DNA of 44,851 bases from NCBI RefSeq assembly GCF_003846185.1, contig NZ_ML123034.1, positions 5,822,312 through 5,867,162 on the forward strand, given 5' to 3'. Made by a program: the position numbers and the translations under genes. The notes beneath the pieces were generated by a model that saw only the letters and a list, made by a program, of their open reading frames with translations, did no database searches and was not told the DNA's origin. Of the stretch, positions 23,296 through 31,900 are shown piece by piece (within the stretch, counting starts at the first letter, position 1; the number at the start of each line of letters is the position of its first letter). The stretch comes from Streptomyces sp. ADI96-02 (GTDB lineage Bacteria > Actinomycetota > Actinomycetes > Streptomycetales > Streptomycetaceae).

Positions 23296-23391
23296 GTCGG
23301 CCCGGAGCCCGCGCCGAGTCCGCCCTGAACCCGCTCCCCGCACCCCGGAGCGCCCGCCTCCGCTCGCCGTACGCCCCCTCCGCCGCGTACG

Positions 23392-23405
23392 AATGTTCGG
23401 ACAAA
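23392..23405. promoter_or_regulatory. GntR-regulon operator 3 (transport operon)
   Basis: AATGTT-CG-GACAAA matches the other operators in its right half exactly. It ends three bases before the TTGACG at 23409, the same spacing as operator 1 to its -35. Confidence 0.6.
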
Positions 23406-23408
23406 GTA

Positions 23409-23437
23409 TTGACGCGGGCAGGCGGCAGGACTAGAAC
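23409..23437 (+). promoter_or_regulatory. Promoter of the sugar transport operon
   Basis: TTGACG (23409-23414) and TAGAAC (23432-23437) are 17 bases apart. The transcript would have a leader of about 140 bases before the binding-protein GTG. Confidence 0.55.
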
Positions 23438-23583
23438 TCCCCCATCCGAAGGACGCGAACCCATCCGGACCTGCCGGGAGGGAGCGGGCGGGGCTCGGGG
23501 ATACTTGGGCAGCCGGGCCGGGACCGTACACTCCCCGGCCCCGTCAAGCAGCACAGCGAGCAGCAGTAGAAGGGCACGGCGTC

Positions 23584-24594
23584 GTGGCAAGGGTTCGGAC
23601 AGGGGTACGCGCGATGGGCGCCGTGCTGGCAGCGGTGCTCGGGGTCTCCCTCGTGGGATGCAGCAGCACCGGCGGCAAGCGGGCGGAAGAGCGCGCGGCC
23701 GAGGCCGCCGAGGGGCGGTCCGCGGTGACCACGCCCCGCTGGACCTTCGCCATGGTCACCCACTCGGGCGACGGCGACACCTTCTGGGACATCGTCCAGA
23801 AGGGCGCCGAGCAGGCCGCCGTCAAGGACAACATCAACTTCCTCTACTCGCACAACGACGAGGCCCAGCAGCAGGCCCAGCTCGTCCAGACGGCGATCGA
23901 CAAGAAGGTCGACGGGCTGATCGTCTCGCTCGCCAAGCCGGACGCCATGAAGGCCGTGGTCGCCAAGGCGGTCAAGGCCGGCATCCCCGTCATCACGGTG
24001 AACTCCGGCTCCGCGGAGTCCAAGGAGTTCGGCGCCCTCACCCACATCGGCCAGGACGAATCCATCGCGGGCGAGGCCGTCGGCGACGAGCTGAACAGCC
24101 GGGGCCGCAAGAAGGCCCTGTGCGTCCTGCACGAGCAGGGCAACGTGGGCCACGAGCAGCGCTGCGCCGGAGCGGAGAAGACCTTCGACGGCACGCTGAC
24201 GAACCTGTACGTCGACGGCACCAACATGCCCGACGTCCAGGCGTCCATCGAGGCCAAGCTCCAGTCGGACAAGAGCATCGACGCCGTCGTCACGCTCGGC
24301 GCGCCGTTCGCCGACGCCGCCGTCCAGGCCAAGCAGACCGCGGGCAGCAAGGCGGAGATCGACACCTTCGACCTGAACGCCAAGGTCGCCGGCGGCCTCC
24401 AGGAGGGCAAGCTCGGCTTCGCCGTCGACCAGCAGCCCTACCTCCAGGGCTACGAGGCCGTCGACCTGCTGTGGCTCTACCGCTACAACCGCAACGTCCT
24501 CGGCGGCGGCCGTCCCGTCCTGACCGGCCCGCAGATCATCACCGCCGACGACGCCGACGAGCTGGCCGAATACACCGAGCGGGGCACCCGATGA
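23584..24594 (+). CDS. Sugar ABC transporter substrate-binding lipoprotein
   Basis: A 336-residue periplasmic-binding protein of the ribose/xylose type (Peripla_BP_4). The signal peptide ends in the lipobox LVGC (Cys 26), so the protein is membrane-anchored by lipid. The mature part has WTFAMVTHSGDGDTFWDIVQ, KGAEQAAVKDNINFLYSHND and VDGLIVSLAKPDAMKAVVAK. Its late AVDQQPYLQGYEAVDLLWLY is typical of the fold. First gene of a coupled operon; the stop overlaps the permease start (ATGA). The ligand is presumably a sugar or cyclitol. Confidence 0.93.
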   Translation: MARVRTGVRAMGAVLAAVLGVSLVGCSSTGGKRAEERAAEAAEGRSAVTTPRWTFAMVTHSGDGDTFWDIVQKGAEQAAVKDNINFLYSHNDEAQQQAQLVQTAIDKKVDGLIVSLAKPDAMKAVVAKAVKAGIPVITVNSGSAESKEFGALTHIGQDESIAGEAVGDELNSRGRKKALCVLHEQGNVGHEQRCAGAEKTFDGTLTNLYVDGTNMPDVQASIEAKLQSDKSIDAVVTLGAPFADAAVQAKQTAGSKAEIDTFDLNAKVAGGLQEGKLGFAVDQQPYLQGYEAVDLLWLYRYNRNVLGGGRPVLTGPQIITADDADELAEYTERGTR

Positions 24595-25634
24595 GCGGCA
24601 CCGCCGCCCCGGAGCGCGTCGACGAACGGCTGGTGCGCACCTCGCCGCTGCGCAAGCTGCTCGGCCGGCCGGAGCTCGGCTCGGTCGTCGGCGCGGCGGC
24701 CGTCTTCCTGTTCTTCGCGATCGTCGCCGACAGCTTCCTCCAGGCGTCCAGCTTCGGCACCGTCCTGTACGCGGCCTCCACCCTCGGCATCATGGCCGCG
24801 CCGGTCGCGCTGCTGATGATCGGCGGCGAGTTCGACCTCTCCGCCGGCGTGATGGTGACCAGCTCCGCGCTGATCTCCTCGATGTTCAGCTACCAGATGA
24901 CCGCCAACGTCTGGGTCGGCGTCCTGGTGTCGCTGCTGGTCACGCTCGCCATCGGAGCGTTCAACGGGTTCATGCTGACCCGCACCAAGCTGCCGAGCTT
25001 CATCATCACGCTCGGCACGTTCCTGATGCTGACCGGCCTGAACCTCGGGTTCACCAAGCTCATCAGCGGCACCGTCTCCACCAAGTCCATCGCCGACATG
25101 GAGGGCTTCGACTCCGCCCGCGCGCTGTTCGCCTCCACGCTCACCCTCGGCGGCGTCGAGTTCAAGGTCACCATCCTGTGGTGGGCCGCGCTCGTCGCGA
25201 TCGCCACCTGGATCCTGCTCCGCACCCGCTTCGGCAACTGGATCTTCGCGGTCGGCGGCGAGGCCGACGCCGCCCGCGCGGTCGGCGTGCCCGTCGTCCG
25301 GACCAAGATCGGCCTCTACCTGGGCGTCGCCTTCGCCGCCTGGATCTCCGGACAGCACCTGCTCTTCAGCTACGACGTCGTCCAGTCCGGCGAGGGCGTC
25401 GGCAACGAGCTGACGTACATCATCGCCGCCGTCATCGGCGGCTGCCTGATCACCGGCGGCTACGGCTCCGCGATCGGCTCGGCGGTCGGCGCGTTCATCT
25501 TCGGCATGACCAGCAAGGGCATCGTGTACGCCGAGTGGAACCCGGACTGGTTCAAATTCTTCCTGGGAGCGATGCTGCTCCTGGCCACCCTGCTCAACGC
25601 GTGGGTGCGCAAGCGTGCGGAGGCGACGGCATGA
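24591..25634 (+). CDS. Sugar ABC transporter permease (RbsC/FrcC-like)
   Basis: A 347-residue protein with about eight to ten membrane segments of the BPD_transp_2 family. Diagnostic parts are APVALLMIGGEFDLSAGVMV (about 65), NGFMLTRTKLPSFIITLGTF (about 125) and TYIIAAVIGGCLITGGYGSA near 270. ATG overlaps the binding-protein stop, and its own stop overlaps the ATPase start, giving tight translational coupling. It probably works as a homodimer with the downstream ATPase. Confidence 0.92.
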   Translation: MSGTAAPERVDERLVRTSPLRKLLGRPELGSVVGAAAVFLFFAIVADSFLQASSFGTVLYAASTLGIMAAPVALLMIGGEFDLSAGVMVTSSALISSMFSYQMTANVWVGVLVSLLVTLAIGAFNGFMLTRTKLPSFIITLGTFLMLTGLNLGFTKLISGTVSTKSIADMEGFDSARALFASTLTLGGVEFKVTILWWAALVAIATWILLRTRFGNWIFAVGGEADAARAVGVPVVRTKIGLYLGVAFAAWISGQHLLFSYDVVQSGEGVGNELTYIIAAVIGGCLITGGYGSAIGSAVGAFIFGMTSKGIVYAEWNPDWFKFFLGAMLLLATLLNAWVRKRAEATA

Positions 25635-26572
25635 CGGCCACCCCCCGGCCCCCGGCGGCCGACGAGCCGCCCTCGGGCAACGAGCCGCCCAACGGCAACG
25701 TTCCGCCCGCCGCGAACGAGCCGCCCGCGGCCACCGAACCGTCCGCCGCGAACGAACCCCTGGTCGAGCTGGCCGACGTGAGCAAGTTCTACGGCAACGT
25801 CAAGGCCCTGGAACACGTCTCGCTGGAGGTGCACGCGGGCGAGATCACCTGCGTCCTCGGCGACAACGGCGCCGGCAAGTCCACCCTCATCAAGATCATC
25901 GCGGGGCTCCACCGGCCCGACTCCGGGCGCTTCCTCATCGAGGGGGAGGAGGCCCGGCTCGCCAACCCGCGCGACGCCCTGGACCGCGGCATCGCCACCG
26001 TCTACCAGGACCTCGCCGTCGTCCCCCTCATGCCGGTCTGGCGGAACTTCTTCCTCGGCTCCGAGCCCACCACCGGCTTCGGGCCCTTCAAGCGCCTCGA
26101 CGTCCGGAAGATGCGCGAGACCACCCGGGCGGAGCTGCTGCGCATGGGCATCGACCTGCGCGACCTGGACCAGCCCATCGGCACCCTGTCCGGCGGCGAG
26201 CGCCAGTGCGTCGCGATCGCCCGCGCCGTCCACTTCGGCGCGAAGGTCCTCGTCCTCGACGAGCCGACCGCGGCTCTGGGCGTGAAGCAGTCCGGCGTGG
26301 TCCTCAAGTACGTCGCCGCCGCCCGCGACGCCGGACTCGGCGTGGTCCTGATCACGCACAACCCCCACCACGCCCACCTCGTCGGCGACCGGTTCGTCCT
26401 CCTCAAGCGCGGAACGATGTCCGGCAGCCACACCAAGGACGACGTCACGCTGGACGAACTGACCCGGCAGATGGCCGGCGGCAGCGAGCTGGAGGAGCTG
26501 AGCCACGAGCTGGCACGCGCCCAGGCCCCCACCCGCCTGGGCGGCCACCCGGTGGACGGCGACCCGCGCTGA
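25631..26572 (+). CDS. Sugar ABC transporter ATPase (single nucleotide-binding domain)
   Basis: A 313-residue protein with one ATPase domain: Walker A LGDNGAGKSTLIK (about 75), signature LSGGERQCVAIARA (about 187) and Walker B VLVLDEPTAALG (about 210). Ribose/xylose-type transporters usually have a doubled ATPase; the single-domain form matches the fructose-type FrcA. The first 43 residues are an unusual Pro/Asn/Glu tail with repeated NEPP motifs. The gene overlaps the permease by four bases. Confidence 0.92.
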   Translation: MTATPRPPAADEPPSGNEPPNGNVPPAANEPPAATEPSAANEPLVELADVSKFYGNVKALEHVSLEVHAGEITCVLGDNGAGKSTLIKIIAGLHRPDSGRFLIEGEEARLANPRDALDRGIATVYQDLAVVPLMPVWRNFFLGSEPTTGFGPFKRLDVRKMRETTRAELLRMGIDLRDLDQPIGTLSGGERQCVAIARAVHFGAKVLVLDEPTAALGVKQSGVVLKYVAAARDAGLGVVLITHNPHHAHLVGDRFVLLKRGTMSGSHTKDDVTLDELTRQMAGGSELEELSHELARAQAPTRLGGHPVDGDPR

Positions 26573-26714
26573 CCCGTTCCGAACGGCGACCCGCCCCGCG
26601 CCGCCCACCCCGCCCACCGGTCCCCGGAGTCCGGCAGTGGCAGAATCGAGCGCGGCGGGCGCCGTCCGCCGCCGGAGGCGACAGCCGACCGGCCCTCTTG
26701 ACCCCGCAGGGACG

Positions 26715-27881
26715 ATGAGCACGTACCGCGACTTCTCCCACCGCGGCTCCGCCCGCGCCACCGTCCTCAAGACCGTCGGCACCCGGGAACGCCGCTCGCA
26801 CCTCACCGCGCCCCGTGTCCCCACCGTCGGGATCGACATCGGCGGCACCAAGGTGATGGCGGGCGTCGTCGACGCCGACGGCAACATCCTGGAGCAGCTG
26901 CGGACCGAGACGCCCGACAAGTCCAAGAGCCCCAAGGTCGTCGAGGACACCATCGTCGAGCTGGTCCTGGACCTCTCCGACCGGCACGACGTGCACGCCG
27001 TCGGCATCGGCGCGGCGGGCTGGGTGGACGCCGACCGCTCCAAGGTCCTGTTCGCCCCGCACCTCGCCTGGCGCGACGAGCCCCTGCGCGACGCCATCGC
27101 CTCCCGGCTGGTCGTCCCGGTCATGGTCGACAACGACGCCAACACGGCCGCCTGGGCGGAATGGCGCTTCGGCGCCGGCCGCGGCGAGGACCATCTCGTC
27201 ATGATCACCCTCGGCACCGGCATCGGCGGGGCCATCCTGGAGGACGGCCAGGTCAAGCGCGGCAAGTACGGGGTCGCCGGTGAGTTCGGCCACATGCAGG
27301 TCGTGCCCTCGGGCCACCGCTGCCCCTGCGGCAACCGAGGCTGCTGGGAGCAGTACAGCTCCGGCAACGCCCTCGTCCGCGAGGCCCGGGAGCTGGCCGC
27401 CGCCGACTCGCCGGTCGCCCACTACCTGCTCGACCGGGTCAAGGGCAGCATCCCCGACATCACCGGCCCGCTCATCACCGAACTGGCCCGCGAGGGCGAC
27501 GCGATGTGCGTCGAACTCCTCCAGGACATCGGCCAGTGGCTCGGCGTCGGCATCGCCAACCTGGCCGCCGCGCTCGACCCTTCGTGCTTCGTCATCGGGG
27601 GAGGCGTCAGCGCCGCCGACGACCTCCTCATCGGCCCCGCCCGGGACGCCTTCAAGCGCCACCTCACCGGCCGCGGCTACCGCCCCGAGGCCCGGATCGC
27701 GAAAGCGCAGCTCGGCCCGGAGGCGGGTATGGTCGGCGCCGCGGACCTGGCCAGACTCGTCGCCCGCCGCTTCCGCCGGGCCAACCGGCGCCGTGTCGAG
27801 AGGTACGAGCGGTACGCCCAGATCTACGACCAGGCGGCGAGCACCATCCGCAACACGCGGTCCACCCGGACCGTCGACTGA
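26715..27881 (+). CDS. ROK-family sugar kinase
   Basis: A 388-residue kinase. The phosphate loop is VGIDIGGTKVMAGVV (about 37-51). VMVDNDANTAAWAEWRFG (about 138) gives the catalytic Asp. The zinc motif of ROK proteins is in GEFGHMQVVPSGHRCPCGNRG. FVIGGGVSAADDLLIGPA lies near residue 295. It lacks the DNA-binding HTH of ROK repressors, so it is an enzyme. The first 35 residues and the basic C-terminal tail (RRFRRANRRRVERYERY) are outside the core fold. The order binding protein, permease, ATPase, kinase matches FrcBCA-K of rhizobia, suggesting phosphorylation of the imported sugar. Confidence 0.92.
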   Translation: MSTYRDFSHRGSARATVLKTVGTRERRSHLTAPRVPTVGIDIGGTKVMAGVVDADGNILEQLRTETPDKSKSPKVVEDTIVELVLDLSDRHDVHAVGIGAAGWVDADRSKVLFAPHLAWRDEPLRDAIASRLVVPVMVDNDANTAAWAEWRFGAGRGEDHLVMITLGTGIGGAILEDGQVKRGKYGVAGEFGHMQVVPSGHRCPCGNRGCWEQYSSGNALVREARELAAADSPVAHYLLDRVKGSIPDITGPLITELAREGDAMCVELLQDIGQWLGVGIANLAAALDPSCFVIGGGVSAADDLLIGPARDAFKRHLTGRGYRPEARIAKAQLGPEAGMVGAADLARLVARRFRRANRRRVERYERYAQIYDQAASTIRNTRSTRTVD

Positions 27882-27951
27882 ACCGCAGCCGCCCGCCCGG
27901 CGTCCATTCCTCAGTACGCCGTCTCCGCAGCACCCGAGGGACCACCTGATC

Positions 27952-28548
27952 ATGATCGCAGCCGAGCACCCCGTCGTGCCGCACCAGTCCGATCCGCCGG
28001 ACGACGGCGGGGGCAAGCCGCCCGAGGACCGCCGTCAGGTGTTCAAGCGGCGCTTCGTCACGGCCACGATCATCGTGCTGCTGATCGGCATCCCGGCCGG
28101 CTACCTGCTGATCTCGGCAAGCCAGAGCCGCCGCTCCGGCAAGGACAAGGAGGCCGAGGCCGCGGCCCAGGGACTCCGCGAGGACTGGCCCTCGCGGATG
28201 CAGCGCCGGATCTTCGAGATCCCGATCCCGGGCAACGCGATCGGCGTCCAGTACTACGAGACGAACAACTGGAAAGCCAGCCGGATGTACGCGAAGTTCC
28301 GCACGACCTCCGCCGGCCTCGACCGCTTCCTCACCGGCCTCGGCACCGGCCGCGCGGCCCTGGAACCGGGAGCGATCGACATCAGCGACCGGGACATCAA
28401 GATCACCGGCTGGTACTTCGGCGCGAACGACTACTGGGCGAGCACCACGCACACCAACAAGAAGCCGCGCCCGACCCAGAACATCACGGTCAACATGACC
28501 GACCCGGCCAGCCCGGTCGTCTACGTGGTCTCGGCCGCAACTCCCTGA
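27952..28548 (+). CDS. Single-pass membrane protein, unknown function
   Basis: A 198-residue protein with a charged N-terminus (about 34 residues, cytoplasmic). One transmembrane helix follows (FVTATIIVLLIGIPAGYLLI, residues about 35-55), then an extracellular domain. The latter contains YETNNWKASRMYAKF, DISDRDIKITGWYFGANDYW and ends in TDPASPVVYVVSAATP. It follows the ROK kinase by 70 bases and may be in the same transcript. I know similar Streptomyces proteins only as hypothetical. Confidence 0.75.
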   Translation: MIAAEHPVVPHQSDPPDDGGGKPPEDRRQVFKRRFVTATIIVLLIGIPAGYLLISASQSRRSGKDKEAEAAAQGLREDWPSRMQRRIFEIPIPGNAIGVQYYETNNWKASRMYAKFRTTSAGLDRFLTGLGTGRAALEPGAIDISDRDIKITGWYFGANDYWASTTHTNKKPRPTQNITVNMTDPASPVVYVVSAATP

Positions 28549-28706
28549 CCTGGGGAAAGCGACCGCCTGACCTGGGAGAAGCCTGCCTCTGCGGGGGCGG
28601 AAGAGACCAGCGCCGACGGGGACGGGGCCTTGGGGCGGGGACAGCTGCCCGGGACGGGCGGCCCGGGCTCCGGCCGTCTCGCATCGCCGGAGCGGACAAG
28701 CCCACC

Positions 28707-28733
28707 GTGCTCGGACCGACTCATTGCGTGACC
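28707..28733 (+). repeat. Direct repeat copy 1 upstream of the Rhs gene
   Basis: A 27-base unit beginning GTGCTCGGACC matches the segment at 28827-28853 at 23 of 27 positions. The two copies are exactly 120 bases apart. Confidence 0.8.
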
Positions 28734-28748
28734 ACGGCATTTCCCGCG

Positions 28749-28771
28749 GCGGATTCCGTCGTCGAATCCGC
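28749..28771. terminator. Hairpin between the repeat copies
   Basis: GCGGATTC (28749-28756) and GAATCCGC (28764-28771) form an 8-bp stem with a 7-base loop. A second GC-rich stem lies at about 28780-28802. Either could terminate the sugar operon. Nothing else recognisable lies in 28549-28945. Confidence 0.4.
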
Positions 28772-28826
28772 ATTGCCGAGGGACGCCCTCCGAGGGGCGC
28801 CTTCCCGCGCGAGATGTGGGCTCCAT

Positions 28827-28853
28827 GTGTTCGGACGGATTCATTGGGTGACC
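28827..28853 (+). repeat. Direct repeat copy 2, overlapping the Rhs promoter
   Basis: Contains GTTCGGACGGATTCATTGGG. It covers a TTGGGT hexamer (28844-28849) that could be the -35 of the Rhs gene, with TAGGGT (28866-28871) as -10 after 16 bases. Confidence 0.6.
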
Positions 28854-28945
28854 GACTTATAAAACTAGGGTTTATCCCGTAGGTCTGGCGAGCGGCCTGG
28901 GTGTGTCATCGGAGGTGTAGTCGACATCCAACTCTGGAGCCTCGC

Positions 28946-31900
28946 ATGCCTGTCTCGCATTCCTTCCCCGGCCGCCGCGTTGTCTCGTCGTGTGTTGCTG
29001 TGGCGCTGGGGGCTTCCCTGCCGTGGATTGCTGGAATGAGCACTGCTTTCGCTGCCTCTGGTTCGGGTCCGGGCTCGGGGTCGTTGGCTTCTGCGTTGTC
29101 GTCGTTGGGCGGGACGGTGGACGAGCAGAAGGGGCAGGTGAGGTTCGGGGTGAAGATGGGAGGTGTGCCGGGGCCTGCGGATTCTGGGCTTGAGGTGAAT
29201 GCGCAGTTCTCGCAGCAGTTGGCTTCGGAGGGTGTGGACCGTTTCGGTCTGGGAGCTGGGTGGACGTTGGGGTTGCCGTTCGTGGATGTGGAGCGCGGAG
29301 TTCTGGTTCTTCCGTCAGGTGAGCATGTGCTCGACGACTCGGATCCTTCGGGGATGAAGAACTACAAGCTGGACGACCTGAAGGTCTCCAGGACCGTTGG
29401 TTCCGCTCCGGTGCAGCATGCGTATGCGCTGGAGTCGCGGAAAGACGGTTCGAAGCAGTTCCTCGATACGCAGGGGAACCTTGTCGGAGTTCAGAGTTCC
29501 TTGGGCCATCTGACGAAGCTGTCGTGGAACGTGGTGAACGGGAAGCACCGTCTGGCTTCAGTGACGGGGCCGTGGGGTTCAAAGCTGACAGTGAAGTATG
29601 TGGGGTCGACGGTCACGTTCACATCGCCGAAGCGGTGGGGGCAGACCGAGGCGCCGAAATCCGAGTTGAAGCTGTCGCAGAACCGGGTCGAGTCGGTCAA
29701 GGACCAGGCGAATCAGACGACGCGGGTGGAGTACACCCCCAACCCGGTGGGCACGTCCGGGCTGACGCTTCCGTCGGCTGTGGTCTCGCCGACGGGTGCG
29801 CGTTCGGAGTTCACTTACAAGCAGTACGAGGCGCGTTCGGGTGGTGTGGTCGCGGTCTCGGAGATGGGGGTGAAGGCTGTCGGCGAGGACGGGAAGGAAA
29901 AGGTCCTGCTGGAGCCGGTGACGCTGAGTCTGGACCCTGACGGGGCGAACGGCGGCCGGAACTGGACGGGTTGCCCGCAGTACTGCGGGGATGGGACGGA
30001 CCGGCTGGCGAACTCGGGCGACGGGTCGTTCTCCTACCGGGTGAAGTTGTCGCAGAAGGATGGGCAGGAAGTCGAACGCACCTACAACGCGCTGCACCTG
30101 CAGACGGACGAGGTCGTACGGGTCAGGCAGGGCTCGCAGTCGAAGGACATCTCCCGCACGGAGTACACCTATCCGGGCGAGAAGGCCGATGGTGCTCCGC
30201 CGAAGGTGAAGGACGCGCCGAGGGATTATCAGATGCCGTCCGAGGTGAAGGTGACGACGATCGATCCGGCGGACTCCTCGCGGCGCAAGGAGGCGCGGGT
30301 GTCGGCGCGCGTCGATGGCATGGGTCGAATGGTGTGGCAGAAGCAGGGCGGGGTGGAGACGTCCGAGGAGTATGGGACGAACTCGCTTCCGGTGCGGACG
30401 GAGAAGAAGGACACCGCGACGGGGGCGCGTCAGGTGACCGAGAGCACACTGACGGCTGACGGGAAGGCGGTCGCGAAGTCGGTCACGAAGGCCGCGGGTC
30501 CGGGCGGTGGTGAGCTGAAGACGGTGTCCACCGCGGAGTTCGAGTATCACGGTGGTGAGCTGGCCGGTGAGGTGAAGGCGACCAGGACGACGGGTGACGC
30601 CGGCGCGAAGGGCGGCGATGTCGGGGTGGCTGTCACGAAGACGGAGTCGAGCGTCGAGCGGGACGCCGAGGGTGTGGGACGTCGGACGAACACGGTCACG
30701 GGCGACGACGGGGTGGAGACGACGACGGTGTCGGACCTGGCCAGCGGGTCGACACTGTCGGAGAGGACCGCTGACCTGGGCGAAACGAGCACGGTGTACG
30801 ACATGGGGGACCGTCCGGTGAAGTCGACGGCTGCGGACGGGACCGTGACCACGGTGGCCTATGAGGTGAAGAACGGTGGTGCGTCGACGACGACGCGCCG
30901 GGAGAGCGATGGTCTCGCGTCGCGTACGGTGACTGACGAGATGGGCCGAGAGGTGCGCAAGGAGTCGAACTACAAGCCTTCCGGGCGTGACGGGCAGGGC
31001 GAGATCCTGCCGCAGGGGCAGTTCCGGCAGGTCCAGGGCGCGGAGTTCAACCTGTTCGGCCAGCAGGTGAAGACCACTGATTCGGCGGGGCGTGAGACGA
31101 GGACGGAGTACAACGCGTTCGGCCGTCCGTCGAAGGTGACGGCCCCGGACGGGTCTGTCACGGCGAGCACGCACGATGACGTCGCGGGTACCAGAACCAG
31201 TCAGACCACGCTTGCTGGAGCCGACCGGCCGATGGCGAGCAGCGTTCAGACGCTGGATGATCAGGGCAACCCGGTGAAGAACGCGACGGCGTTCGGCGAC
31301 GGTACTCCGGGGACGGTCACGGAGACGTCCTTCGACGCTTTCGGCAAGCCGCAGCAGTCCCAGAGCGACAACGGTTCCTTCACGGTCAACCACGCTTACA
31401 CGGCTGCCGGCCTGCCGGAGTCTGACACCCTCACCCCGAAGCAGAACGGCACCAGCTCGGATGTGAAGTCGGATTACGTCCAGGACTCGTTCGGGAACAA
31501 GACGCAGAAGAACCTGACCTCACAGGGCCGGACCGTCGAGGGCTGGAAGACGTCGTTCGACGTTTCGGGGCGTACGTCGCAGGTGACGGCGCCCGGTAAC
31601 GGCGGGACGATGAGCCCGTCCTACAACAAGGTCAACGGGCTGGTGGAGTCCCTGACTCAGGCAGACGGATCGGTGCAGCACCAGCGGCGTGACTCCGTGG
31701 GTCGAACGGTGGAGGAGTGGACCTCGCCGAAGGACGCTCCGGGCACGAAGAAGGAGCACGTGCGCACGTCCTACGACCCGGTCACCGGCAAGACGGCAGC
31801 CCAGTGGTTCGCGGACGACGAGGCGGGTTCGAAGATCACCTACACCCGCTTCCCCGACGGCAACGTGAAGGAGAGGATCGACCCGGGCGGGAAGAAGACG

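Noticed and set aside
26445..28016. 523-codon minus-strand reading frame
   Set aside because: Antisense shadow of the ROK kinase and its neighbours.
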